Counted from the stretch's first letter, positions 52,426 to 61,134 are shown. The stretch: 64,000 nucleotides of DNA from Agromyces italicus DSM 16388 (GCF_000421545.1 NZ_ATXF01000005.1:62001-126000), one strand, 5' to 3'. A program made the numbers and translations. The notes: generated by a model from the letters alone, not told the origin.

Positions 52426-53679
52426 CTACCCCTGGAGCAGTAGGCGGTTCGCCGTCGGCGCGAAGGTGCGCTCGAGCACGAGGCTGGCCGCGCCGACCGC
52501 AGCGACATCGTCACCGACGCCGGTGCCGACGACCTCCAGCTCGCGGAGCGCGATGGTCGCGCTGTACTCCGCGAGTCGCGGCGGCACCCGCTCGAGGTAT
52601 CGCGCCTCGAGTCGCGCCCAGAACGGACCGCCGAACACGACGCGGTCGACGTCGAGCAGGTTCGTGATCACGGCGACGGCCCGCGCGGTACGGTCGGCCG
52701 CGAGGTCGAGGATGCCTCGGGCCACCGCGTTGCCCGCGTCGGCGGACGCGCACAACCGGGCGAACTGCACGTCGATCTCGGGTGCCGACTCGTGCGGGGC
52801 GGCTCGCAGCACGCCCAGCCGCTCGGCCTCCTCGACCATCGCCTGCGGGGTGATGGTGACCGCGATGCAGCCGCGCTGCCCGCACGCGCAGGGCGGGCCG
52901 TCGGGGTCGGCGACGATGTGGCCGATCTCGCCGGCGTTGCCGGAGACCCCGCGCATGAGCTCGTCGCCGAGCGCGAGCCCCGCGCCGATGCCGGTGCCGA
53001 GGTAGAGGAAGACGAAAGACCCGGTGCCGCTCGCCCCGCCGGCCCACGTCTCGGCGACGGCGGCGGCGGTGACGTCCTTGTCGACGAGGACCGGCAGGCC
53101 CGTGGCGTCCTCGAGCGCATCGCGCAGGGGAACGCGGTGCCAGCCGTGCAGGTTCGGCGGGTCGACGATGGTGCCGCGCTCCTGGTCGATGGGGCCGGGC
53201 GCGGCGAGGCCGAGGCCGACGATCTTCTCGCGGGCGATGCCCGAGTCGACCACGAGGCGCTCGACGTGGTCGCGGATGCGACTCATCACGTGCTCGGGGT
53301 CGCTCGCCTTCGGCGTGCGGTGGCGCGCGTGGGCGACGACCTGCCCGGTGAGGTCGAGCAGCACGAAGGTCATCACGGCCGGGTCGATGTGGACGCCGCC
53401 GGCGTAGAGCCCCACCGGGTTCAGACGCAGGATGGTGCGCGGCTTGCCGAGTCCCGCTGCGCTCGTCTTGCCCGCCTCGACGATGAAGTCGTCGTCGAGA
53501 AGGCGTCGCGCGATGTTCGACACCGTCTGCGTCGAGAGCCCGGTGATCTCGACGAGCTCGACCCGGCTGCAGCCTTCAGGCGCCCGCCTGATGGCATCGA
53601 AGATGACCGAGCGGTTGAAGTCGCCCATACGCGGGAGGTTGGTACCACGACGGGCGGCAGGGGGTGCCGTACCGGTCAT
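52426..53679 (-). CDS. ROK-family transcriptional regulator
   Basis: A 417-residue NagC/XylR-type regulator. The N-terminal winged helix (about 20-80) has SRVELVEITGLSTQTVSNIA. The ROK domain follows: IVGLGLAAPGPID, then PVLVDKDVTAAAVAE, then FVFLYLGTGIGAGLALGDEL. The zinc motif reads CACGQRGC with GNAGEIGHI before it. It responds to a sugar and very likely controls the adjoining mannoside importer and mannosidase. GGAGGGAG precedes the ATG. A TCGATGGAG half-site upstream of it resembles the operator core CTCCATTCGA, consistent with autoregulation. Confidence 0.93.
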   Translation of the reverse strand: MTGTAPPAARRGTNLPRMGDFNRSVIFDAIRRAPEGCSRVELVEITGLSTQTVSNIARRLLDDDFIVEAGKTSAAGLGKPRTILRLNPVGLYAGGVHIDPAVMTFVLLDLTGQVVAHARHRTPKASDPEHVMSRIRDHVERLVVDSGIAREKIVGLGLAAPGPIDQERGTIVDPPNLHGWHRVPLRDALEDATGLPVLVDKDVTAAAVAETWAGGASGTGSFVFLYLGTGIGAGLALGDELMRGVSGNAGEIGHIVADPDGPPCACGQRGCIAVTITPQAMVEEAERLGVLRAAPHESAPEIDVQFARLCASADAGNAVARGILDLAADRTARAVAVITNLLDVDRVVFGGPFWARLEARYLERVPPRLAEYSATIALRELEVVGTGVGDDVAAVGAASLVLERTFAPTANRLLLQG

Positions 53680-53776
53680 CCGCCGCTCCCTCCCACCGTC
53701 GTCGGCGCGCGCAAGCGCTCCACCGTCGAGTTTGTCACATCGATGGAGAAATGGGGATGGTGCAATCTCGTCCGGT

Positions 53777-54142
53777 CTACTGCTCGCCGATGAGGATGCC
53801 GCGTTCGCTGGTCTGCGCGCGGACCGCCGCGATGAACTCGTCGAACGCCGCCTTGCTCTTCGCGTACCCGATCGCGCCGCCCTTGACCGCGCCGAGGCCG
53901 CCCTTCTCGTCGAAACGCAGCCAGGTGTTGCCGTACTGGTCGACGCCGATCGCGAAGGTGAACGAGATGTGGAAGCCCTTGCCGGCCATCGCTCCGAGCC
54001 ACAGAGTCTTCTGCAGGCTGCCCCGCTCGAGCTTGATACTGCCCTCGGACGGGGTGGTCGCCGTGTAGCCGAGGCCCTCGGCGATCGAGATGACGACCGG
54101 CACGGTCAGCTGGTCGTCGCCGGAGAGGATGAGCTGGGTCAT
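53777..54142 (-). CDS. Hypothetical protein, 121 residues
   Basis: The family is not recognised. The protein is soluble, of mixed alpha/beta pattern: an N-terminal beta-helix (TQLILSGDDQLTVPVVISIA), a basic middle (GSIKLERGSLQKTLWLGAMA) and a C-terminal helix rich in Ala and charged residues. No signal peptide or membrane helix is present. Codon use is normal for the window and there is no overlap with a better frame, so it is taken as a real gene. A plausible ribosome-binding site is lacking directly upstream. Confidence 0.65.
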   Translation of the reverse strand: MTQLILSGDDQLTVPVVISIAEGLGYTATTPSEGSIKLERGSLQKTLWLGAMAGKGFHISFTFAIGVDQYGNTWLRFDEKGGLGAVKGGAIGYAKSKAAFDEFIAAVRAQTSERGILIGEQ

Positions 54143-54255
54143 CGGGGAAGGGTCCTGTTCGGGTCGGGTCGGGTCGCGCCGGAATCGGCGAGACGACCCT
54201 ACCGCGCGCGCTCGCTCACGTGGTCGAGCCCCGAGGTCGGCTCAGGCGGTCGGGC

Positions 54256-54468
54256 TCAGGCGGTGCGGTGCAGGATGCCTCGGCGCCCCGCCGCGCGTTC
54301 GGCGCGGCCGGCGCGGCCGGCGCGCTCGGCGCCCTCGACCCGTTCGGAGCGCTCGGCTTCGTCGAGGCGACGTTCGAGGGCGCGGCGACGGCGCTCGTTC
54401 ACGATCGCGGCTTCGCGCTCGTCGGCGGTCTGGAGCGTCTGTGCGATGTAGCCGACTGCGAGGTTCAT
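54256..54468 (-). CDS. Small basic coiled-coil protein, 70 residues
   Basis: A short Arg/Glu/Ala-rich protein (REAAIVNERRRRALERRLDE) that should form one long helix or coiled coil. AAGGGA lies eight bases before the ATG. The C-terminus is low complexity (RAGRAGRAERAAGRRG). The function is unknown. It is a small gene with weak evidence; a shadow of nothing else was found on the opposite strand. Confidence 0.5.
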   Translation of the reverse strand: MNLAVGYIAQTLQTADEREAAIVNERRRRALERRLDEAERSERVEGAERAGRAGRAERAAGRRGILHRTA

Positions 54469-54567
54469 GTCCCGGTTCCCTTCGGTTCGGCGCCGTGATG
54501 GCTGCCTCCGCTCAGGCTCCTCGCTGAGGTGGGGCGGGCAGATCGGGCGAGTGCCCTATTTCGCCGG

Positions 54568-54758
54568 CCCGGGTACCTCAGATGGCCGGGCGGCGACCCG
54601 TTACTCACGCACGAGCGGTACCGAAGTACCGAAGTACCGAAGTACCGGGCGCCGCACGTCGGGCGCGGGCGCCCGGGTACCTCAGGTGGCCGGGCGGCGA
54701 CCGTTCCTCCCGCACGAGCGGTACCGAAGTACCGAAGTACCGAAGTACCGGGTGCCGC
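54568..54758. repeat. 104-bp direct repeat carrying two octamer arrays
   Basis: Copy 1 (54568-54655) and copy 2 (54672-54758) share CCCGGGTACCTCAG, GGCCGGGCGGCGACC and GCACGAGCG, each ending in (GTACCGAA)3-GTACCGG (54618-54648 and 54721-54751). The 378-bp gap 54469-54846 holds no gene. The octamer array is the same as at 34228. Confidence 0.9.
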
Positions 54759-54834
54759 CGCCGCGACAACACCCGGCCGAGCGCGGTGGCGAACCCGGCA
54801 GGCCGTCGCACCTCACGGCGTCGGTGGCGGCCGG

Positions 54835-54840
54835 TAGCTT
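54835..54840 (+). promoter_or_regulatory. Leaderless -10 of the epoxide-hydrolase-like gene
   Basis: TAGCTT is followed by exactly six bases (CGGCGC) and the ATG at 54847. No ribosome-binding site is present. Confidence 0.5.
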
Positions 54841-54846
54841 CGGCGC

Positions 54847-55956
54847 ATGAATGTCCCCGAACCATTCGAACTCCACGTCTCCGACGCCGTCCTCGATGAT
54901 CTGCACGATCGCCTCCGCCGCACACGCCTCCTCGACGATTCGCCGCGCACCCCGACTTCGGGCATGAGCGCGGCGTACCTGCGCGAGCTCGTCGGGTCTT
55001 GGGCGACGTGGGACTGGCGGGCGCGCGAGGCCTGGCTCAACTCGCACCCGCAGTTCATCGCCTCGATCGACGGCGCCGCGGTGCATTTCGCGCACCTCCG
55101 GTCGGCGCAGCCCGACGCCCCGGCCCTCCTCGTGATGCACGGCTGGCCGCACACCTTCGCGTTGCAGCTCGACTTCGCTGACCGGCTTCACGACTTCGAC
55201 GTCGTCGTCGCGAGCCTGCCCGGCTTCGCGTTCTCGTCGCCGTACGCCGACGGCCCACTCTCCGAGGCGCGCCTGGCGGCGACGATGCACACGCTCATGA
55301 CCGAGGTGCTCGGCTACGAGCGCTACATCACCTACGGCGAAGATGTCTCGGCCAACGTCAGCGACCTCATCGCCGCGAATCATCCGGGGCAGGTCGCGGG
55401 CATCGTCGCGACGCACGCGCACTTCCCGAGTTCCGACGAGCGCACCGCCCTCACCGATCCCGACGAGCAGGAGTTCTTCGCCTCGCTCGCCGAGCGCGAG
55501 TGGCCAGAGGGCGGGTACGCCCACGTGCAGGCCACCCGACCCGATGTGCTCGCGGCCGCACTCAACGACTCCCCCGCGGGCCTCGTCGCGTGGATCGCCG
55601 AGAAGTACGTCGGATGGAGCGACACCCCGCGGGGCGACCCGCGCGTCGTCGAGCGCCGCATCTCGCGCGAGCGCATCCTCACCGAGGCGATGATCTACTG
55701 GGTCACCCAGTCGGTCGCGACCTCCTTCCGGCCGTACTTCGAGGGCCAGAGCGACGGGCCCATCCCGCCGACGAGCGTGCCTGCGGCGGTCTTCATCCAG
55801 CGGCACGAGGCCGGCTACCCCGAGTCGCTCGCGCGGCGGCACTACCTCGACCTGCGCGAGTTCGACCGGCTCGAGTCCGGCGGACACTTCGCCGCCGCCG
55901 AGGTGCCCGACGACCTCGCAGCCCGCGTGCGGGCGTTCGTCGCCGGGCTCGTCTGA
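54847..55956 (+). CDS. Epoxide-hydrolase-like alpha/beta hydrolase with EHN domain
   Basis: A 369-residue enzyme. The N-terminal EHN region (PFELHVSDAVLDDLHDRLRR, then YLRELVGSWATWDWRAREAW) is that of microsomal-type epoxide hydrolases. The oxyanion strand is VMHGWPHTFA (HGWPGS in typical members). The nucleophile elbow is ITYGEDVSANV, where most relatives have GGDWG, so the Asp is kept but the flanking Gly and Trp are not. The catalytic His is probably in ESGGHFAAAE near the end. Start supported by TAGCTT six bases upstream. The substrate is unknown; because of the altered elbow it could be a non-epoxide hydrolase. Confidence 0.88.
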   Translation: MNVPEPFELHVSDAVLDDLHDRLRRTRLLDDSPRTPTSGMSAAYLRELVGSWATWDWRAREAWLNSHPQFIASIDGAAVHFAHLRSAQPDAPALLVMHGWPHTFALQLDFADRLHDFDVVVASLPGFAFSSPYADGPLSEARLAATMHTLMTEVLGYERYITYGEDVSANVSDLIAANHPGQVAGIVATHAHFPSSDERTALTDPDEQEFFASLAEREWPEGGYAHVQATRPDVLAAALNDSPAGLVAWIAEKYVGWSDTPRGDPRVVERRISRERILTEAMIYWVTQSVATSFRPYFEGQSDGPIPPTSVPAAVFIQRHEAGYPESLARRHYLDLREFDRLESGGHFAAAEVPDDLAARVRAFVAGLV

Positions 55957-56052
55957 GGCGGCCGGCTCGACATCGATGCGCTCGTCGTGAAAGCTGTCGA
56001 CAAGCGGACTCCGGTACGACCGACCGGCAGGTCACAGCCTGGAGCGACGACC

Positions 56053-56457
56053 TCACCGACGGCGCCGGCGCAGCGCCGACCGACGAGCATCGACCGCACC
56101 GAGACGGTGGCGCAGTGTCAGCAGCAGCGCCGCGACGCGGTCGCGGTGGCGCGGCTCCAATGCACCCGCTGCTTCGAGTTCACCGGCCTTCGCGGCGAGC
56201 GAGCGGAGCCGCCCGACGAGGTCGCGACGCCAGACCCGGTAGTCCTCGTCGGGGCGCGAGGCGAAACGCTCGAACCGATCGTCGATGATCGCGAGGCGCA
56301 GCTCGAGGCTTTCGACATCGGCGATGAACCGAGCGACATCGGCGCGGTGGCGCGGAGTGGCCGCGAGCCGCGCGGCGGTCGCGACGAGCTCGGCGGCGGT
56401 CGGCGACAAGCGAGCGTGCTCCGCCAACGGAACCGTGCGAGAAGAGTCGAACCCCAT
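56053..56457 (-). CDS. Hypothetical helical protein, 134 residues
   Basis: The family is not recognised. The protein is almost entirely alpha-helical, rich in Ala, Arg and Leu (LSPTAAELVATAARLAATPR, FIADVESLELRLAIIDDRFE), with a polybasic C-terminus (LRRRRR). CAGGAGA precedes the ATG by five bases, which supports translation. It might bind nucleic acid through the basic tail, but this is only suggested by composition. It is convergent with the epoxide-hydrolase-like gene and 108 bp from the next gene, on the same strand. Confidence 0.65.
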   Translation of the reverse strand: MGFDSSRTVPLAEHARLSPTAAELVATAARLAATPRHRADVARFIADVESLELRLAIIDDRFERFASRPDEDYRVWRRDLVGRLRSLAAKAGELEAAGALEPRHRDRVAALLLTLRHRLGAVDARRSALRRRRR

Positions 56458-56565
56458 GGTCGTCTCCTGAAGTGACTCCGGGCTGAGCCGAAGATCACGA
56501 CACTAGAGGCACCGTCCGACATTCGGGCGGATTCGCGGTCATCGCGCCGGTCACGATCAGTCGGG

Positions 56566-58434
56566 TCACTCGTCGTCGACGATACCGGCGGCCAAATAGG
56601 ACATGGCCATGATGAGACCCCGCGCGACGGTGCCGCGGAGCGCTTCATGAACGACCGGCCCTTCCGAGGCAGGATTCTCGAGCAGTCCTGCTTCGGCGAG
56701 CCGAGCGATCCGCTGTTCGGAGAGCGACACCGCGAAGAAGTCGAGCCCGGCCGCGACCGGCGGAGACCAAAGCTCCTCGTCGGGAACGAGTGCCTGCATG
56801 AGCCGCCGATACAGCTCGCTGACGACCGCCGGACCATACGGTGCAAGGCTGCTCACCAGGTCGGCCACGAACAACCCGGCGAGCATCTCGGCGGTGTCGA
56901 GCCGAGGCATCCCGCCGGCGAGCCAGCCGGCCGCTTCGGGACCGGGGCGCACCCGGGTCGCCGACCGATCGATCACGTCGGCGGTCACCAGCGCCTCCCA
57001 CCACGCCGTGAGCGACTCGACGTCGTACATCGACTGTGCGTAGACCACGCCGTCAACAGCGTCACCGCCAACGGGTCGCTTCGCGACGCCCTGCGCCGTG
57101 ACACCGATCATCGCGGCGACCGGTGCGATGTCGGCTCGCCGCAGCCCGCCCGACGACGTGATCGGACGACTCGTGCCGATCCAGCTGAGCAGCTCGCGAA
57201 CCGCCCCGACGATGGGCAGCGCGGCGAGCGCCCGCCGACGTTCGTCTGAGCCGACGAGATCGGCCTCCTCGATCACCTCGCGCAGCAGCTCGATCGCCGA
57301 GCTGCCGTCGTCGGTCGCGACCTCGACGGCCGTGTGCGCCGCCTCCCAGTCGCCGGGTCGGTGATCGGTTTCGAGCTTGAAGTGCACGAAGTCGTGCAGC
57401 ACGGCGAGCGCGTCGTCGCCGGCCCCCTCCGACTCGGGGTCACCGGACTCGCCGAGGTCGAGGAGCACCGCGACGAGCGGCTCGATGTCGTCGGGCTCGT
57501 TGAGGTCGAGTCCGCGGCTCCGTGCCAGCCCGAGCACCGCCTCGAACAGCCCGGCGTCTTCGGCGGCGTCGGCCGCGGAGATCTCAGGGTCCTGCTCGAT
57601 CCACGCGCGGAACTCCCGAAGCGTGCGCCGGTCGCCGGATGCCGCGGCTCGGCGCTGCTGCCGATTCGACGAGCTCGCCGATGCTCCGGCGGGTCGCACG
57701 AACGACGCTCCGAACCCGGACTGTCGGCTCGGCCGCCGAGCCGGCGTCGCCGAACCCGACTCGCCGGCGAGCACCTCGTCGATCAGATCATCGACGACGA
57801 GCCTCTCGACCGCGGCCTGCGCCATGACGGAGGCCGCGACGGCGAGTGCCGATCCCTCGAGCAGTGCGAGCCCGCCGTGACGAACGATGAGGCTGTGCAG
57901 CGAGTCGAACGCACGCCGCTTCGACGCCAGCGCGAGCACGTCGACGGCGGCCGCTCGCGAGCGTTTGTCGCGCCACTTGGGCACACGGGCTGCGCTGATC
58001 GCGCCGCGAAGGGCCGGGTCGGAGTGCCATCGATCGAGGGTGCCGAGCGCGACACCGGTGACGTGCGCGACGGATGCGCGGTCAGCACCCGGCTCGGGTT
58101 CGAGCCCGGCGAGCGCGATGTGTGCGAGTTCGGCGTCGCCGTCGGCGAGTGCCCGACTGACGGCACGAAGCACGCCGTACGCCGACTCGCGCGGCGCCCC
58201 GATCGGCGTGAAGAGCATGAGGTTGTGCTGCTCGGTCGCTGCGGCGAGCGCCTTGTTCACGGCATCGAGGTCGGTGGCCTCGAGGTCGAGGTTGTCGAGG
58301 TCGACGCCCTCGGCCGCGAGCAGTGGGGCGAGCTGGTCCATCATCTGCGCTGCGAGCCCGGGAGTGTGGCGGACCCCCAACTGTTCGAGCTGCGCGCGGA
58401 ACTCGGGATCATCGAACGGTGAGCGATCGGACAT
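56566..58434 (-). CDS. Large hypothetical helical protein, 622 residues
   Basis: A cytoplasmic all-helical protein without a recognised enzyme motif. Near residue 410-445 is LLSWIGTSRPITSSGGLRRA, a pattern known from the C-terminal winged-helix-like part of pRiA4b ORF-3/IS1096 TnpR-like proteins; such a protein begins at 63740. A Ser/Arg-rich linker (about 225-265) separates an N-terminal helical third. TAACCT stands exactly six bases before the ATG, so a leaderless transcript is likely. No neighbour gives a function. Confidence 0.72.
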   Translation of the reverse strand: MSDRSPFDDPEFRAQLEQLGVRHTPGLAAQMMDQLAPLLAAEGVDLDNLDLEATDLDAVNKALAAATEQHNLMLFTPIGAPRESAYGVLRAVSRALADGDAELAHIALAGLEPEPGADRASVAHVTGVALGTLDRWHSDPALRGAISAARVPKWRDKRSRAAAVDVLALASKRRAFDSLHSLIVRHGGLALLEGSALAVAASVMAQAAVERLVVDDLIDEVLAGESGSATPARRPSRQSGFGASFVRPAGASASSSNRQQRRAAASGDRRTLREFRAWIEQDPEISAADAAEDAGLFEAVLGLARSRGLDLNEPDDIEPLVAVLLDLGESGDPESEGAGDDALAVLHDFVHFKLETDHRPGDWEAAHTAVEVATDDGSSAIELLREVIEEADLVGSDERRRALAALPIVGAVRELLSWIGTSRPITSSGGLRRADIAPVAAMIGVTAQGVAKRPVGGDAVDGVVYAQSMYDVESLTAWWEALVTADVIDRSATRVRPGPEAAGWLAGGMPRLDTAEMLAGLFVADLVSSLAPYGPAVVSELYRRLMQALVPDEELWSPPVAAGLDFFAVSLSEQRIARLAEAGLLENPASEGPVVHEALRGTVARGLIMAMSYLAAGIVDDE

Positions 58435-58440
58435 GCGGAC

Positions 58441-58446
58441 AGGTTA
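58441..58446 (-). promoter_or_regulatory. Leaderless -10 of the 622-residue hypothetical gene
   Basis: On the minus strand TAACCT is followed by six bases (GTCCGC) and the ATG at 58434. No ribosome-binding site is seen. Confidence 0.45.
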
Positions 58447-58525
58447 CGAGATCGTCGAGCCCGCGATCGCCGCTCTCCACAGCCTGGGGCTTCACACCTG
58501 CCCGCCGGATCGGTAGAAACGAAGC

Positions 58526-58945
58526 ATGGCGATGGGAAGGGTGAAGCGCGGCTGGCTCGGGTTGATCAAGCACACCCTCAACCCGCTCGCGCTCCGGATG
58601 GCCCGCCGCGGCCTCGGCCCGTTCGCGCTCATCCGGCACACCGGGCGCAAGAGCGGGCGCTCCTTCGAGACTCCCCTCATTCTCGCGCGGGTGCCAGAGG
58701 GCTTCGTCGCCGAACTCACCTACGGCCCAGAGGTGAACTGGTACCGCAACGTCGTCGCGGCGAACCGGGCGACGGTCGTCTGGCAGGGCCGCGAGTTCAC
58801 GGTCGTGGGCGTCGAGCCGATCGAGACCGCAGCTGGCCTGCGGGCCTTCGGCGTGCCGGCCTCATGGGTGCTCCAGCTGTTGCGGCGGCACGAGTTCCGC
58901 GTGCTGCGCGAGCGGCCGCCGGGCCCGCAGGGCGAGGCATCCTGA
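58526..58945 (+). CDS. Deazaflavin (F420)-dependent nitroreductase-family protein
   Basis: A 139-residue split-barrel protein of the DDN family. ALIRHTGRKSGRSFETPLIL, then VAELTYGPEVNWYRNVVAAN are the family's cofactor-binding signatures. Known members reduce quinones, aflatoxins or the prodrug pretomanid with F420H2. The presence implies that the host makes F420, as many actinobacteria do. TAGAAA is six bases before the ATG. It is divergent from the 622-residue hypothetical gene and convergent with the DUF5684 gene. Confidence 0.9.
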   Translation: MAMGRVKRGWLGLIKHTLNPLALRMARRGLGPFALIRHTGRKSGRSFETPLILARVPEGFVAELTYGPEVNWYRNVVAANRATVVWQGREFTVVGVEPIETAAGLRAFGVPASWVLQLLRRHEFRVLRERPPGPQGEAS

Positions 58946-58965
58946 CTGGCGCTACCTGAGCTGGG

Positions 58966-59424
58966 TCAGACCGGCTGCGCCCACGCATCGGCTGGCGCGG
59001 GTGCACGCCAGCGCTCGGTGCGGCCGTAGGCCAGGTACGCGCTCCAGATCAGGGGCAGGAAGAAGTACAGGATCGTCCAGCCGGTGGTCTTGCCGAAGCC
59101 CTGGTTGATGTTGTTGACGGCGATGATGACGAATACCAGGGTGACGATGCCTCCGCCCGGCACGAGGCCGAGGAGGGAGAGCCAGCCGGCCTGCCCGCCG
59201 ATCTCGAGCAGACGCCAGGTGTTGTAGATCGGCACCCAGGCGGGCCAGCCCTCGGCCCCGGTCTTCACGAAGATCTTCGAGAGGAAGATGCCGTTGAGCA
59301 CGTAGGCGAGAGCCGCGCACAGCATCAGGAAGCCGTACATCGCGAGGAACGGGACGAACCAGGCGAAGACGTCAGCGGCGGGGGTTTGCACAGCGAAGGG
59401 GAGCATGTCGGTCGTTCCGTTCAT
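58966..59424 (-). CDS. DUF5684 membrane protein
   Basis: A 152-residue protein with four hydrophobic segments. It matches the DUF5684 layout with FVKTGAEGWPAWVPIYNTWR after the first helices and NNINQGFGKTTGWTILYFFL before the last. The function of the family is unknown; members are often near signal peptidase or secretion genes. The ATG shares a base with the upstream stop (TGATG), so translation is coupled to the proline-rich membrane protein gene before it. Confidence 0.87.
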   Translation of the reverse strand: MNGTTDMLPFAVQTPAADVFAWFVPFLAMYGFLMLCAALAYVLNGIFLSKIFVKTGAEGWPAWVPIYNTWRLLEIGGQAGWLSLLGLVPGGGIVTLVFVIIAVNNINQGFGKTTGWTILYFFLPLIWSAYLAYGRTERWRAPAPADAWAQPV

Positions 59425-60230
59425 CAGTGCGTCGGGGTGAGCGAGAGCTGGAGGAGCTCGTCGACCTGGGCTCGGGCGGTGTCGAGCTGCACGTCGCCGG
59501 GGCAGCCGACCGTGAAGACGACCCCCTCGCCGATGCTCGGGAATGCCCGCGCGACGGCGACCCCCGACCAACCGTCGGCGCTGAGGTCGACCTCGACCGC
59601 GTCGGTGACACCGGCCTGGGCGCCGTCGGCGCTGACGGTCGCGATGGAGCCGTCGATCACCTCGCCATCGGCGAACTCGCGCTCGAGTGCGTACTGCACG
59701 AGCGCGACGCTCGCGACCCGGTCGCCGTGGGTGACATCGAGACCTGAGAGCGGGCCGTTCGCGAACCAGACGTTGCATCCGGTCTCGACGTTCTCGTACG
59801 CGACGTTCGTGAAGTTGACGTCGGGTTCGCTCGGCTCGCCCGCAAGCACCCATTCGGGGTCGGAGGGGAACGAGTCGACCAGCCAGGTGTAGGCGTCGCC
59901 GCCAAGGCGCGCGTCCCACGGCAGGTCGATGGGGATGTCGGCGACGAGGGTGCTGTTCGACCGCGCCTCCTCCTGCTCGGCCTCTGCCTCTGCGGCCACG
60001 ACCGAGGGCGCGGAGCTGTCGGTCGACACCTGGTCGAAGATCACGGCGAACGACCAGACGAAGAACAGCGGCAGCCCGATGATCGGCAGGGCCGAGACGA
60101 TGATCGCGGCGGTGAGCGCGCCGGCGAGCCCTCTCGGGCGGGCGGGATGCTGCGGGGCGGGCGCCTGCGGCTGGGGCGCCTGCGGCTGCGGCGCGGCGGG
60201 CTGCGGCGCCGGGCTCGGGTCGAGTGTCAC
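59424..60230 (-). CDS. Proline-rich single-pass membrane protein, unknown function
   Basis: A 268-residue protein. A cytoplasmic Pro/Gln/Ala repeat (PQPQAPQPQAPAPQ) and one transmembrane helix (LTAAIIVSALPIIGLPLFFV) are followed by an extracytoplasmic domain of about 190 residues with two Cys (TGCNVWFAN, VGCPGD) that may bond. The domain shows no catalytic motif. The GTG at 60230 is chosen because GGAGA lies five bases upstream and the longer frame before it has non-coding character. It is coupled to the DUF5684 gene by TGATG. Confidence 0.75.
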   Translation of the reverse strand: MTLDPSPAPQPAAPQPQAPQPQAPAPQHPARPRGLAGALTAAIIVSALPIIGLPLFFVWSFAVIFDQVSTDSSAPSVVAAEAEAEQEEARSNSTLVADIPIDLPWDARLGGDAYTWLVDSFPSDPEWVLAGEPSEPDVNFTNVAYENVETGCNVWFANGPLSGLDVTHGDRVASVALVQYALEREFADGEVIDGSIATVSADGAQAGVTDAVEVDLSADGWSGVAVARAFPSIGEGVVFTVGCPGDVQLDTARAQVDELLQLSLTPTH

Positions 60231-60323
60231 TGGGTCTCCGTCGGGTGGGTGCGCGTCGTCGCGCTGCGCATCGATCGTAGTGCCCCGCCGGGTCGCCCGC
60301 TGGCCGCGCCTGCCCGCACGCGC

Positions 60324-60329
60324 TAGCCT
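60324..60329 (+). promoter_or_regulatory. Leaderless -10 of the alpha/beta-hydrolase gene
   Basis: TAGCCT is seven bases before the ATG at 60337, and no ribosome-binding site is seen. Confidence 0.4.
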
Positions 60330-60336
60330 CGCGGCC

Positions 60337-61134
60337 ATGGACTGGATGCACGGAACCACCTCTACCGGCGTGCCTTACACGGCTCGCGCCGCGACCCGCC
60401 CCGAGGCGCCGATCGTCGTCGGCTGGCACTTGCTCGATCCGCCGTCGACGCCCGCGGCGCTCGCCGCTGCGCTGCCGCTCGACGGGCTCGACCGGCACGT
60501 GGTGTACCTCGGCCTGCCGCTCAGCGGCGAGCGGGCGCTGCACCCCGACTTCGAGGCGCTGCTCATGAGCGGCATCGACATGGTGACCGAGTACTTCGGC
60601 CCGATGCACGAACAGGCGCTCGCCGAGTTTCCGGCGGCCCTCGCCGAGCTGCGCGGCACGCTCGGCGCCTCGGCCGACGCGGCGCTCGCCGTGCTCGGCG
60701 GTTCTGCCGGGGCATCCGTCGCTGCCGAGGTGTACGCGACCCACCGGGAGTCGCACGCCATCGCCGGGTGCGTGCTGCTGAATCCGATGCTGCGGTTGCG
60801 TCCGATGATCGACGCGACGGCCGGGTTTCTGCCGACGCCGTATTCGTGGCACCCCGCAGCCGATGGGGTGGCCGCGCGCATGGACTTCGTCGCCAGGGCG
60901 CCCGAGCTCGCCCACGGTCACCTCCTCGTCATCGAGGGGGCCGACGACGAGCCGGCGTTCATCGAGTCGACTCGCGAGTTCGAGCGACTCGGCATCGGCG
61001 AGGTGCGCTACATCGACGGTGTCGCGCACGCGCTCGCTGCGTGGCCCGAGAACCCCGCCGCCGAGCGCACCGAGGGTGCGAAGATCTACGACCGCATCGC
61101 AGCCGACTGGATCGGGGAGACGACCGGGGCGTGA
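60337..61134 (+). CDS. Alpha/beta-hydrolase-fold protein
   Basis: A 265-residue soluble protein with an alpha/beta-hydrolase layout. The nucleophile elbow reads VLGGSAGASVAAEV (G-G-S-A-G), with Ser as nucleophile. A late HLLVIEGADDEPAF carries the acid strand and GVAHALAAWPE the probable catalytic His. The N-terminal oxyanion strand is VVGWHLLDPP. The substrate is unknown; dienelactone-hydrolase or esterase relatives are closest by layout. The ATG is favoured by TAGCCT seven bases upstream. It is divergent from the proline-rich membrane protein gene. Confidence 0.85.
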   Translation: MDWMHGTTSTGVPYTARAATRPEAPIVVGWHLLDPPSTPAALAAALPLDGLDRHVVYLGLPLSGERALHPDFEALLMSGIDMVTEYFGPMHEQALAEFPAALAELRGTLGASADAALAVLGGSAGASVAAEVYATHRESHAIAGCVLLNPMLRLRPMIDATAGFLPTPYSWHPAADGVAARMDFVARAPELAHGHLLVIEGADDEPAFIESTREFERLGIGEVRYIDGVAHALAAWPENPAAERTEGAKIYDRIAADWIGETTGA

